Counted from the stretch's first letter, positions 23,691 to 31,603 are shown. The stretch is 61,547 nt of DNA from Paenibacillus vietnamensis (GCF_020169515.1 NZ_JAHMHW010000028.1:1-61547), one strand, 5' to 3'. Made by a program: numbers and translations. Notes: generated by a model from the letters alone, not told the origin.

Positions 23691-24635
23691 ATGTCGAGAA
23701 GAGTAGACATCGATTCCGCCCGCCATCTGGCGCCGGAAATGTTTGAGAAAATTAGCCGGGACCGGGTCGGCGCAGAGGAAGTCGGCCGCAAAAGCCTGAC
23801 GGCCTGGCAGGATATCCGGATCAGGCTGCTAGGCAATAAGCTGGCGATGACGGGTTTCTGGATTATCGTCGTCATCATGCTTTGTGCGATTTTTGTCCCG
23901 GTCCTGTCGCCTAACGACCACTTTACGAATGATTTGGCGAATACGAATAAAGCCCCGAGCGCGGCTCACTGGTTCGGCACCGACGATCTTGGCCGGGATC
24001 TGCTGGAGAGAACGTGGAAGGGTGCTCAAATTTCTTTGTTCGTCGGCTTGATGGCCGCCTTGATCGACCTGATCATCGGTATCGTTTATGGCGGCATTAT
24101 GGGCTACTATGGCGGTAAAGTGGATGAGGTCATGAACCGGTTTGCCGAAATTTTATATTCGATACCGTATTTGCTGGTCGTTATTTTGCTGCTTGTCGTC
24201 ATGGAGCCGAGCCTGACGACGATCATTATCGCTATGTCCATTACGGGCTGGATCAATATGGCCTGGATCGTACGCGGCCAGATTATGCAGCTCAAAAATC
24301 AGGAATACGCTCTTGCTTCCAAGTCGCTTGGCGCGGGCGCGATGCGCATTATTTTCAGGCATCTGATTCCGAACGCCATGGGACCGATTCTCGTAACGCT
24401 GACGCTGACGGTGCCAAGCGCGATATTTACCGAAGCGTTCCTCAGTTTCCTCGGACTCGGCGTTCAGTCGCCCGTCGCTTCCTGGGGTACGATGATCGAC
24501 GACGGCATTAGCGCGATGACGATTTATCCATGGAGGCTGCTGTTCCCGGCTTTCTTCCTGAGCTTGACGATTTTTGCCTTTAACGTATTCGGAGACGGCC
24601 TGCGGGACGCGTTTGATCCGAAGCTGAAAAAATAA
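23691..24635 (+). CDS. oppC: Oligopeptide ABC transporter permease OppC
   Basis: A 314-residue second permease. It has the long cytoplasmic N-terminal tail typical of OppC, a first membrane segment (FWIIVVIMLCAIFVPVLSP), the HWFGTDDLGRDLLER motif just after it and an EAA-type loop in SLGAGAMRIIFRHLIPNAMG. The end GDGLRDAFDPKLKK is standard for OppC/DppC. ATG 23691 lies 3 nt after the oppB stop, so translation is probably coupled; AGGAAAAT is the nearest ribosome site. Confidence 0.95.
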   Translation: MSRRVDIDSARHLAPEMFEKISRDRVGAEEVGRKSLTAWQDIRIRLLGNKLAMTGFWIIVVIMLCAIFVPVLSPNDHFTNDLANTNKAPSAAHWFGTDDLGRDLLERTWKGAQISLFVGLMAALIDLIIGIVYGGIMGYYGGKVDEVMNRFAEILYSIPYLLVVILLLVVMEPSLTTIIIAMSITGWINMAWIVRGQIMQLKNQEYALASKSLGAGAMRIIFRHLIPNAMGPILVTLTLTVPSAIFTEAFLSFLGLGVQSPVASWGTMIDDGISAMTIYPWRLLFPAFFLSLTIFAFNVFGDGLRDAFDPKLKK

Positions 24636-24668
24636 CATTCCGTTGACAAGAGAGGAGGTCGCGGCATT

Positions 24669-25670
24669 ATGAAAACTTTGCTGGAAGTGAAAGATTTAAG
24701 CGTCTCCTTCGACGTGTACGGCGGTGAGGTGCAGGCCGTCCGCAACGTCAGCTTCGATGTGAAGAAGGGCGAGGCGGTGGCGATTGTCGGCGAATCCGGC
24801 TCCGGGAAAAGTGTGACGGCGCAATCGATTATGCGGCTGATCCCTTCCCCTCCAAGCCGGATCAAGAGCGGCTCCGTCCTGTTCGAGGGAGAAGAGCTGC
24901 TGTCGCTGTCGGAGAAGGATATGCAGAAGGTGCGCGGCAACAAAATCGGAATGATCTTTCAAGATCCGATGACATCTTTGAATCCTACGCTGACGGTCGG
25001 CGACCAGATCATGGAGGGTTTGATCAAGCACCAGAGCTTGAATAAAGCGGAAGCCAAAGCGCGGGCGGTCGAGATGCTTCACCTGGTCGGCATTCCGAAT
25101 CCGGAAGCGCGGCTGAAGCAGTTTCCGCACCAGTTCTCGGGCGGCATGCGCCAGCGGGTTATGATTGCGATCGCGCTGGCCTGCAACCCGTCCCTGCTGA
25201 TCGCTGACGAGCCGACGACGGCTTTGGACGTGACGATTCAAGCGCAAATTATGCGAGTGATGAAAAATCTGCAGGAAAAAATGGGGACGTCCATCATTTT
25301 GATCACGCATGATCTCGGCGTCGTTGCCGACGTGTGCGACCGCGTTATCGTTATGTATGCGGGAAGAGTCGTGGAGACGGGTACGAAGTGGGAGATTTTC
25401 CAAAATCCTCAGCATCCGTATACGCGCGGCCTGCTCCGTTCGCTACCGCGTCTTGACCAGAAAAAGGACGAGCCGCTTATTCCGATTCCCGGGACGCCGC
25501 CCGATCTGATCAAGCCGCCGGTCGGCTGCAGCTTCTGCGCGCGCTGCGACGAAGCGATGAAAGTATGCGTGGATAACGATCCGGACTTGCATGCCGTGAG
25601 GGACGGCGGTTCCCATGCGGCGGCTTGCTGGATGCTGCATCCGTACGCCAAAAGGGAGGTGCCGGTATGA
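24669..25670 (+). CDS. oppD: Oligopeptide ABC transporter ATP-binding protein OppD
   Basis: A 333-residue ATPase: Walker A GESGSGKS, Q-loop IFQDPMTSLNP, signature FSGGMRQRVMIA, Walker B LLIADEPTTALD and the H-loop THDLG. The C-terminal oligopeptide/dipeptide extension has PYTRGLLRSLPR and four cysteines (VGCSFCARCDEAMKVC), a pattern that in related OppD/DppD proteins binds an iron-sulfur cluster. ATG 24669 follows GAGAGGAGG. The stop overlaps the oppF start (ATGA). Confidence 0.96.
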   Translation: MKTLLEVKDLSVSFDVYGGEVQAVRNVSFDVKKGEAVAIVGESGSGKSVTAQSIMRLIPSPPSRIKSGSVLFEGEELLSLSEKDMQKVRGNKIGMIFQDPMTSLNPTLTVGDQIMEGLIKHQSLNKAEAKARAVEMLHLVGIPNPEARLKQFPHQFSGGMRQRVMIAIALACNPSLLIADEPTTALDVTIQAQIMRVMKNLQEKMGTSIILITHDLGVVADVCDRVIVMYAGRVVETGTKWEIFQNPQHPYTRGLLRSLPRLDQKKDEPLIPIPGTPPDLIKPPVGCSFCARCDEAMKVCVDNDPDLHAVRDGGSHAAACWMLHPYAKREVPV

Positions 25671-26623
25671 GCGCTCCGCTCGTGCAGGTGAACGACCTGC
25701 GGAAGTTTTTTAATTTGGGCAAGGGCAAAATTTTGAAGGCGGTCAATGAAGTCAGCTTCAACATCGGGCGCGGCGAGACCGTAGGCGTCGTAGGCGAATC
25801 GGGCTGCGGCAAGTCGACGGCCGGGCGCACGATCATGCGCCTTTATGAGCCGACAAGCGGGGGTGTAACCTTCGAGGGCAAGGACATCTACAAGCTGCGC
25901 GGATCGGAGCTGAAGGCGCTGCGCCGCAATATGCAGATGATTTTCCAGGATCCGTATGCCTCGCTGAATCCCCGCATGACGGTAACCGACATTATCGGGG
26001 AAGCGCTGGACATCCACAAGCTGGCCGGCAGCGGCAAAGAGCGCAAGCGCAAAGTGGAAGGTTTGCTGGACATGGTGAACCTGAACCCTGAGCATGCGAC
26101 CCGTTATCCGCACGAGTTTTCCGGCGGACAGCGTCAGCGGATCGGCATCGCACGTGCGCTCGCCGTGGATCCGAAGTTTATTATTGCCGATGAGCCGATC
26201 TCCGCTCTGGACGTTTCGATTCAGGCGCAGGTCGTCAATCTGATGCAGGATCTGCAGCGGAAAATGGGGCTCACCTATTTGTTCATCGCGCATGACTTGT
26301 CCATGGTGAAGCATATCAGCGACCGCGTTGCGGTTATGTATTTGGGCAAAATCGTGGAAATGGCGGAAAGCAGCGAGCTGTACGACAATCCGCGCCATCC
26401 GTACACGAGGGCGCTGCTGTCGGCGATTCCGATTCCCGATCCTCAGGTGGAAGCGGAGCGCGAGCGGATCGTGCTGAAGGGCGATTTGCCGAGTCCGATC
26501 GACCCGCCGAAGGGCTGCCAGTTTCATACGCGCTGTCCGATCGCCACGGAGCTGTGCAAGTCGGACGAGCCTAAGCTGCTGGAAGTGTCGAAGGGTCATT
26601 TGGCTGCTTGCCATTATGCATAA
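25667..26623 (+). CDS. oppF: Oligopeptide ABC transporter ATP-binding protein OppF
   Basis: A 318-residue ATPase partner of OppD. Walker A GESGCGKS, Q-loop IFQDPYASLNPRMTV, signature FSGGQRQRIGIA, Walker B FIIADEPISALD and H-loop AHDLS are intact. The C terminus carries the same Cys-containing extension (GCQFHTRCPIATELC). It starts at ATG 25667, overlapping oppD by 4 nt, with AAGGGAGGTG upstream. It closes the operon, which ends in a strong terminator. Confidence 0.96.
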   Translation: MSAPLVQVNDLRKFFNLGKGKILKAVNEVSFNIGRGETVGVVGESGCGKSTAGRTIMRLYEPTSGGVTFEGKDIYKLRGSELKALRRNMQMIFQDPYASLNPRMTVTDIIGEALDIHKLAGSGKERKRKVEGLLDMVNLNPEHATRYPHEFSGGQRQRIGIARALAVDPKFIIADEPISALDVSIQAQVVNLMQDLQRKMGLTYLFIAHDLSMVKHISDRVAVMYLGKIVEMAESSELYDNPRHPYTRALLSAIPIPDPQVEAERERIVLKGDLPSPIDPPKGCQFHTRCPIATELCKSDEPKLLEVSKGHLAACHYA

Positions 26624-26631
26624 AGGAATAG

Positions 26632-26688
26632 AAAGGGACATCCTGCGAAAGCTGCTTTGTGCGGCTTGCGCGGGACGTCCCTTTTTTT
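26632..26688 (+). terminator. Terminator of the opp operon
   Basis: AAAGGGACATCCTGCG at 26632 pairs with CGCGGGACGTCCCTTT ending at 26684, with mismatches in the middle, followed by a T run. Confidence 0.9.
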
Positions 26689-26707
26689 GTAGACGAGGCC
26701 AAGGTGG

Positions 26708-26894
26708 AATAACTGGATTTGATGTTCTTAATTTACGCTAAAAGTCTAATCGGGATGAAATAACTGGATTTCCTGAAGTTAAAACATTGCGTATTGCAGA
26801 TTTTCAGGCAGCATCGGGATTTAAATATGTCCAATCCAGTTATTTTACACGAAAGAGGACAAGCTCCGGAATTAACTACATGAAATCCAGTTAT
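26708..26894. repeat. Long inverted-repeat element, copy C (nested arms)
   Basis: Two left arms, AATAACTGGATTTGATG (26708) and AAATAACTGGATTTCCTG (26758), face two right arms, AATCCAGTTATTTTACACGA (26833) and GAAATCCAGTTATCC (26882). Internal TTAATTTACG and GGGATTTAAATATG add partial pairing. It fills the convergent gap between oppF and modB, the same context as copies A and B. Confidence 0.65.
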
Positions 26895-26915
26895 CCACTA
26901 CCGGGGTCTGCTTGC

Positions 26916-27584
26916 TCAAGCTTTAACCCGCCCCGTAAATAGAAGCAGCGCGAACGAAATGATGATAATCGAGCCGGTCCACGCCCAGGCCATCGTCAGG
27001 TTGCCCGAATCGACGGCGACGTAGATGGCGGTCGGAACCGTCTGGGTTTTGCCCGGAATGTTGCCGGCGATCATCAGGGTTGCACCGAATTCGCCCAAGC
27101 TGCGGGCAAAGCCAAGAATATAGGCGGTGATCAGAGACCTGAAGCTTAGCGGAAGCAAAATGTAACGGAGAAGCTGCCACTCGCCCGCTCCGATGGAACG
27201 GCCTGCATCCGTCAGGTCCTTATCGATCGAAGCGAAGCCTGTCTTCATCGTTTGATAGACGAGAGGGAAGGCGACGACAACCGATGCGATGACTGCCGCC
27301 CACCAGGAGAAAATAACAGGCGCGTCAAACAGCCATTCCGCGAAAGTGCCGATTGCGCTTTTCCGGCCCAGCAGGACGAGAAGAAGGAAACCGACAACGG
27401 TAGGCGGAAGCACGAGCGGAAGCATAAATAACGTTTCGAGCGCCGTCTTCCCTCGGAATGAACGGCGCGTCATTCGCCAGCTGACCCATACGCCCAGCAC
27501 GATCGCAGCCACGCTGGAGAGTAAGGCAACTTGAAGCGAAAGCCGGATCGGCGGCCAAAATTCGTCCCAGCTTAATTCAATCAC
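26916..27584 (-). CDS. modB: Molybdate ABC transporter permease
   Basis: A 222-residue ModB with about five or six hydrophobic segments. Family motifs are FMLPLVLPPTVVGFLLL and the EAA-type loop RSLGEFGATLMIAGNIPGKTQTVPTAIY. It pairs with the upstream binding protein ModA to import molybdate or tungstate. Start is GTG 27584, 2 nt after the modA stop, with no separate strong ribosome site, so translation is probably coupled. No modC ATPase lies in this window; it must be encoded elsewhere or supplied by another transporter. Confidence 0.94.
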   Translation of the reverse strand: MIELSWDEFWPPIRLSLQVALLSSVAAIVLGVWVSWRMTRRSFRGKTALETLFMLPLVLPPTVVGFLLLVLLGRKSAIGTFAEWLFDAPVIFSWWAAVIASVVVAFPLVYQTMKTGFASIDKDLTDAGRSIGAGEWQLLRYILLPLSFRSLITAYILGFARSLGEFGATLMIAGNIPGKTQTVPTAIYVAVDSGNLTMAWAWTGSIIIISFALLLFTGRVKA

Positions 27585-27586
27585 GT

Positions 27587-28435
27587 TCAGCTCGGTACGG
27601 AGAAGCCGTATTTGACGAAAATATCGAGCGCTTCCTGCGATTGAAGGAACGTATACAGCTGCTCGGCTTCCGCGCCGTGCTCGGTCGCTTTGACGATGCC
27701 GACCGGATATTCGATAGCCGAATAGAAGGCCGGATCGACGGTGAAGGCAATTTTTACTTTATCCGAAGTCATGGCATCCGTTTTATAGACGAAGCCTGCG
27801 TCCGCATTTCCGGTTTCCGAGTATTGGAGCACCTGCCTGACGTCTTTGGCCTGGACCGCTTTGGCTTGCAGGGCATCCCACAGCTTGGTGTTCGTGAGGG
27901 CTTCCTTGGCATAGTTTCCGGCAGGCACGCTTTCCGGAATGCCGATTGCGAGATGCTTCACTTCTTTCTTCGCCAGATCTTCCATGGAAGCGATGGCGAT
28001 GCTGCTGTCAACGGGCACGACGACGACCAGTTCGTTTTGAAGCAGGTTATTCTGCTGTCCGTTATCGATCAGCTGCTTATCGACGAGCGCCTTCATGTTC
28101 TTGGAGGCCGCGGAAATAAACAAATCGGCAGGGGCGCCTTGCTCGATCTGCTGCTGCAGAGCGCCGGAAGCGCCGAAGTTAAAGCTTAGCTTAATGCTGT
28201 TATTATTGCTTTCGTAGAGCGCTTTGATTTCCTCGAGAGCGTCGGTCAGGCTGGCTGCCGCCGATATCGTAAGCACGACCGTTTCGGCAGTCTGCCAGTC
28301 GGTTTGAGCCGGGCTTGCCGAAGGGTTCGAAGCTGTGGTGTTTGTATTGTTGTTCGCCGCCCCGCATCCGGCGAGAATGACCATTAGGGCGATTAGGATC
28401 GCGATAAGTGCAAGGTTTTTCATTTTCTGCAGCAT
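27587..28435 (-). CDS. modA: Molybdate ABC transporter substrate-binding lipoprotein
   Basis: A 282-residue ModA. ATG 28435 follows GAGGGGG by 6 nt, giving MLQKMKNLALIAIL, a hydrophobic core and the lipobox ILAGC. Oxyanion-site motifs are visible: TISAAASLTDALEEI (first phosphate-like loop), NFGASGALQQQIEQGAPADLFISAA and the C-terminal PVGIVKATEH. It captures molybdate or tungstate for ModB. The gene is divergent from a regulator with an HTH and a substrate-binding-protein-like domain, which suggests oxyanion-dependent control. Confidence 0.94.
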   Translation of the reverse strand: MLQKMKNLALIAILIALMVILAGCGAANNNTNTTASNPSASPAQTDWQTAETVVLTISAAASLTDALEEIKALYESNNNSIKLSFNFGASGALQQQIEQGAPADLFISAASKNMKALVDKQLIDNGQQNNLLQNELVVVVPVDSSIAIASMEDLAKKEVKHLAIGIPESVPAGNYAKEALTNTKLWDALQAKAVQAKDVRQVLQYSETGNADAGFVYKTDAMTSDKVKIAFTVDPAFYSAIEYPVGIVKATEHGAEAEQLYTFLQSQEALDIFVKYGFSVPS

Positions 28436-28470
28436 GGATGTCCCCCTCGATATAAATGTGAATATTGAAA

Positions 28471-28510
28471 AATAAAATGGACGAATCTTTTTATAGGGTC
28501 TCATTTTATT
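28471..28510. promoter_or_regulatory. Inverted repeat in the mod divergent promoter region
   Basis: AATAAAATG (28471-28479) and CATTTTATT (28502-28510) are perfect 9-bp inverted repeats, 22 nt apart, centred between modA and the divergent regulator. A plausible operator for that regulator. TTGAAA at 28465 could be a plus-strand -35. Confidence 0.5.
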
Positions 28511-28597
28511 GTAAACTTAATAAAAATCGGCTGAAGTCCGTTCGGTTCAAGCGGCGTTCTGAAAAAATGGGCGCCTCGCATATTGAGGAGGGCCCTG

Positions 28598-29548
28598 ATG
28601 TCTAACGATGTGTCTTATACGACTGAAGAAATTGCCAAGCTATTGAAGATATCGAAGCTCACGGTCTATGACCTGATCAAAAAGGGCGAGCTGCCCTCCT
28701 ATCGCGTTGGCAAGCAAATGCGCGTGGACGCGGCCGACCTTGAAGCTTATAAGCAAAGGAACAAGGGGATTCGGCCGGCCGGCAAGCCTGCCGCGGCGGA
28801 TGCGTCCTTGCCGCACGCTCCTACATCCTTCGCTCGCGGTCTCCGGGCGCTGGTTATCACCGGGCAGGATATCAGCCTCGACATATTGGCCCGGCACATG
28901 GAGAAGAGCGCTCCCGGCGTAAGGCCGCTGCGATCCTATGCCAGCAGTTTGGACAGCCTAATATCCATGTACCGGGGGGAGGCCGATATCGTCAGCACCC
29001 ATCTGCTCGACGGCGATACGGGCGAGTATAACCTGCCGTACATCAGCAAGCTGCTTGTCGGCTCGTCTTATCGGGTCGTTAACCTGTTGTCCCGCCGGGC
29101 CGGCTTGTACGTACAGCGAGGCAATCCTCTCAAGCTTAACGGATGGGATGATCTAAAACGGCCGGGCCTTCGGCTCGCCAACCGCGAGAAGGGCTCGGGC
29201 GCGCGCGTGCTGCTGGATGAACAGCTGCGGCTTCACGGCATCAAACCGGCGCAGCTTGACGGATATGACCGCGTGCTAACGAACCATTTGTCTGTGGCGG
29301 CTCAAATCGCTGCCGGCGAAGCCGATGTCGGCGTCGGGATCGAGAAGGCGGCTGCCCTCGTTGGGCAGATTGACTTTGTGTCGCTCATTCAGGAGCGTTA
29401 TGATCTTGTCATGATCAAAAGCCCGGAAAATGAAGCCTGGATCAGCCCGCTGATGAATATTTTGCAATCGGATGCCTTTATGCAGGAGCTTCGTGCCATT
29501 GCCGGTTACGATTTGACGCTGACCGGGAAGATCATATTTGAGAATTAA
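28598..29548 (+). CDS. HTH regulator with molybdate-binding-protein-like sensor domain
   Basis: A 316-residue one-component regulator. Residues 1-55 are an excisionase/MerR-like helix-turn-helix (SYTTEEIAKLLKISKLTVYDLIKKGELPSYRVGKQMRVD). After a Pro/Ala linker, residues about 85-316 resemble the periplasmic-binding-protein domain found in ModE-like and YvgK-type proteins, with VITGQDISLDILARHMEK, NREKGSGARVLLDEQLR and AAGEADVGVGIEKAA. ATG 28598 has GAGGAGG 6 nt upstream. Being divergent from modAB it probably senses molybdate, tungstate or a molybdenum-cofactor ligand and controls uptake. Ligand and sign of control are inferred. Confidence 0.88.
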   Translation: MSNDVSYTTEEIAKLLKISKLTVYDLIKKGELPSYRVGKQMRVDAADLEAYKQRNKGIRPAGKPAAADASLPHAPTSFARGLRALVITGQDISLDILARHMEKSAPGVRPLRSYASSLDSLISMYRGEADIVSTHLLDGDTGEYNLPYISKLLVGSSYRVVNLLSRRAGLYVQRGNPLKLNGWDDLKRPGLRLANREKGSGARVLLDEQLRLHGIKPAQLDGYDRVLTNHLSVAAQIAAGEADVGVGIEKAAALVGQIDFVSLIQERYDLVMIKSPENEAWISPLMNILQSDAFMQELRAIAGYDLTLTGKIIFEN

Positions 29549-29554
29549 CCAAGC

Positions 29555-29640
29555 ATATTCATACTATTTATAACTAAACATAACTATTTATAACCAATAT
29601 ATATTGATACGAAATAAATTTCAATCTAATTATGTCAGAA
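29555..29640. other. AT-rich stretch with direct repeat next to the DnaA-box cluster
   Basis: The sequence ACTATTTATAAC occurs twice within 35 bp (near 29563 and 29583) in a run of nearly pure A/T. It could be easily melted DNA associated with the DnaA boxes 120 bp to the right, or merely a spacer. Confidence 0.4.
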
Positions 29641-29651
29641 TAGCTTACAAT

Positions 29652-29693
29652 AGAACCGTTCCTGTCGTTGGCGATGGAACCGGTTCTTTTTTT
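29652..29693 (+). terminator. Terminator after the mod regulator
   Basis: AGAACCGTTCC (29652-29662) pairs with GGAACCGGTTCT (29675-29686) with a one-base bulge, then a run of T. Confidence 0.9.
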
Positions 29694-29758
29694 ATGCCGT
29701 TAGTTTGATCTGAATCGCTGAAGCATCGGTTTGTCCACTATTCCAAATAGTCACACAA

Positions 29759-29949
29759 TTATACACGGGTTGTTGATAAGTGAGTGGATAAGCTGTTCGT
29801 TGATTGTGAATTATTCACAGTTATGTGGATAAGTTGTGTGTAAGTGGTCTTTTCTATGTGAGCAAGCTGTGTGTAATAGCGAAATTTGTCGAAGAGCCGT
29901 TAAACTGCTGGCGATTTTCCCATCCAAAAAACTGTTTTCTTGTGAATAA
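29759..29949. promoter_or_regulatory. DnaA-box cluster
   Basis: Exact matches to TTATNCACA or its complement: TTATTCACA (29811-29819), TGTGGATAA (29824-29832) and TGTGAATAA (29941-29949). One-mismatch boxes: 29759 (TTATACACG), 29771 (TGTTGATAA), 29783 (AGTGGATAA), 29805 (TGTGAATTA), 29835 and 29868 (TGTGTGTAA). That is nine sites in about 190 bp. No dnaA or dnaN is nearby, so it is not a standard origin. DnaA-box clusters outside oriC are known in B. subtilis, one of them near ywlC. Confidence 0.8.
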
Positions 29950-29950
29950 G

Positions 29951-30075
29951 ATGAGTGGAGACAAACAATTTTTTAATCCCTGGTTTATAGATGTGAATTT
30001 AGGATTATCGAAATACGGCTTTCAGGACGAGGTCAATCTAATGCAAGTCGACTGGGACGGCAATATCGTCTGGAA
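29951..30075 (+). pseudogene. Fragment of an aryl-sulfate sulfotransferase-like gene
   Basis: About 42 codons read as MSGDKQFFNPWFIDVNLGLS followed by KYGFQDEVNLMQVDWDGNIVWK. The second part resembles an internal segment of bacterial arylsulfotransferase (ASST) family proteins, where a VDWDGNIVW-type blade motif recurs. Neither a proper start region nor the remaining ~400 residues is present, and the frame runs straight into unrelated sequence. It is a remnant left by deletion or rearrangement. Family assignment is from memory of ASST sequences and is moderate. Confidence 0.55.
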
Positions 30076-30306
30076 GCGATGGGAACGTCCTACATGGCGA
30101 TTATCGGGGCGGAGATGATCGCCTCAAACGAAGGCGTCGGCTACTTGATCTGGAATTCCCGCCTGTTCTTCCGTACGGACTGGATCTTCGTCGGTCTGAT
30201 TTCCCTTGGACTGATGGGTTTTCTGACGGACCGTGCGGTCGGCTGGTTAGGGCGCAGGCTGCTGTTCCGGTACGGCGTCGTCAGCTCGGCCTCGCTCAGA
30301 AGATAA
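30076..30306 (+). pseudogene. 3' remnant of an SsuC/TauC-type permease gene
   Basis: The frame from 30076 to the stop at 30304-30306 encodes the C-terminal ~76 residues of a nitrate/sulfonate/taurine ABC permease: TSYMAIIGAEMIASNEGVG, LIWNSRLFFRTDWIFVGL and a final amphipathic LGRRLLFRYGVV. The N-terminal two thirds is missing. It joins the arylsulfotransferase-like fragment at about 30076 in a different frame. Both fragments belong to sulfur-ester or sulfonate metabolism, so an internal deletion in one former operon is likely. Confidence 0.75.
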
Positions 30307-30337
30307 TCGGCGGCAGGAGCCTAAGCATCGGGATTTG

Positions 30338-30346
30338 TGCTAAAAT
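30338..30346 (+). promoter_or_regulatory. Extended -10 upstream of the glycine-rich-domain gene
   Basis: TGCTAAAAT resembles TGnTATAAT. No clear -35. It lies 30 nt before the start codon. Confidence 0.4.
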
Positions 30347-30375
30347 GTGGATATCAAGATCGTTGGGAGGGTCCT

Positions 30376-31449
30376 ATGTCGGAAATATTCACAGTGTTGG
30401 TCATTGCGGCACTTATCTTTATCGTTGTTTCGGTCATCATGAAGGCCAATCATAAAAATGCCGGCGCAAGAAGCATGGCGGGCAGGACGAACAGATTAGC
30501 TCCATGGCCGGCTGCGGCGCCGCCGGCCGCGCTCGGCGTCCCATACGGGCATCCGGCGAGGCAGGCGGCCGAGCGGCTGGAAGCGGCGCTCGGCTCTGAC
30601 TTCGAGAGCCGGGTGAAGGATCGTGTGCTGAAGAACCGTCCGGGCATGTCGGATAAAGAGTGGGACTGGAACTGGTTCGAGCTGAAGCGGTATTTTCTGA
30701 TGTGTGCATTGCTGCGCAATGTGCCGATGTACAGCAGACAGGCGGATGAACTGTGGCATGAAATGCTGATGTTCACCCGGGAGTACGAGCAGTTTTGCAT
30801 GCAGTTCTGCGGCGATATGATCCATCATGCCCCTCATGCTCCCGGCGTGCAGCCTGCGGCGGACGAAAGGGCCTGGTTCGATTGGGTGTACGGCGAGCTG
30901 TTCGCGGCATCTCCCGTCGGCGGCAGAGTGTGGGGCGCTTTTTACCGCACCGGGCTGTCGAAGGGCAAGCTGGAAGAGCTGTCGGGCGGGAGCCCGCAGG
31001 AGCTGCGCGAGCGGTGGTTCAATGGGAAAACGACGTCGAAGCACCGCGATTTGGCGGCGACGGCGGATTTTTTGATCGAGCGCGCGAAAACCCAGCTGGC
31101 GGCTGCCCGGCAAAGCGGCAAGCCGGTTAAGCCGAAAGCGGCTTCAGCCGGATATACGGCCAGCGATCTGGGCCTCGGCGGAGTAGGCCTGCTGTCGGGC
31201 TTGCTCATCTATCACTCCGTGTCGAGTCCGGACGATTTTGCAAGGCAGATGGATAAGGAGCTGTCGGAGGAAGAGCGGCAGGCCAGCACCGGCAGCTCGA
31301 CCTATGCATGCAGCGCCTCATCCGATGACGGCAGGGATCATGGAGACGGCGGCTCGGGTCACGACGGCGGCTCAGGCGGCGGGGACGGAGGCGGAGGCGG
31401 CTCCTCCTGCGGCTCGTCCTGCGGAGGCGGAGGCGGCTGCAGCAGCTAA
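30376..31449 (+). CDS. Membrane-anchored glycine-rich-domain-like protein with Gly/Cys-rich tail
   Basis: A 357-residue protein. Residues 3-22 form one N-terminal membrane anchor. Residues about 100-153 carry ELKRYFLMCALLRNVPMYS followed by RQADELWHEMLMFTREYEQF and a CGDMIHHAPH stretch. This WHE...TRxYxxFC...HH pattern resembles the 'glycine-rich domain-containing protein-like' family (GRDP), whose function is unknown. A helical region follows, then a hydrophobic segment near 275-290 (LGLGGVGLLSGLLIYHS). The last ~45 residues are Ser/Asp/His then almost only Gly, Ser and Cys, ending GGGGGCSS. Such tails occur on TIGR04222-type membrane proteins and may bind metal or form cross-links. ATG 30376 has GGGAGG upstream. 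It is a single gene with its own terminator. Confidence 0.85.
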   Translation: MSEIFTVLVIAALIFIVVSVIMKANHKNAGARSMAGRTNRLAPWPAAAPPAALGVPYGHPARQAAERLEAALGSDFESRVKDRVLKNRPGMSDKEWDWNWFELKRYFLMCALLRNVPMYSRQADELWHEMLMFTREYEQFCMQFCGDMIHHAPHAPGVQPAADERAWFDWVYGELFAASPVGGRVWGAFYRTGLSKGKLEELSGGSPQELRERWFNGKTTSKHRDLAATADFLIERAKTQLAAARQSGKPVKPKAASAGYTASDLGLGGVGLLSGLLIYHSVSSPDDFARQMDKELSEEERQASTGSSTYACSASSDDGRDHGDGGSGHDGGSGGGDGGGGGSSCGSSCGGGGGCSS

Positions 31450-31458
31450 TCAAGGAAG

Positions 31459-31493
31459 AAAGGGCATCGCGGGCCGCCGCACTGCCCTTTTTT
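31459..31493 (+). terminator. Terminator after the glycine-rich-domain gene
   Basis: AAAGGGCA (31459-31466) pairs with TGCCCTTT (31483-31490), followed by TTT. Confidence 0.82.
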
Positions 31494-31603
31494 GCTATGA
31501 GCGGAAAAAAGGGAGTAGTTTCTCCTATGCCAACAAATAGTAAAGGAGAGCGTCCGGGACGTAAAAAATGAGTAAATCTCAAGATGCAACGGCAACTGGA
31601 CAG

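Noticed and set aside
29555..29949. Replication origin oriC
   Set aside because: DnaA boxes and AT-rich DNA are present, but dnaA, dnaN, rpmH and other origin neighbours are absent, so a DnaA-box cluster is the safer call.
29825..29950. Coding sequence starting at 29825 across the DnaA boxes
   Set aside because: The frame's first 42 codons have no ribosome site and overlap the box cluster; only the part after 29951 resembles a protein family.
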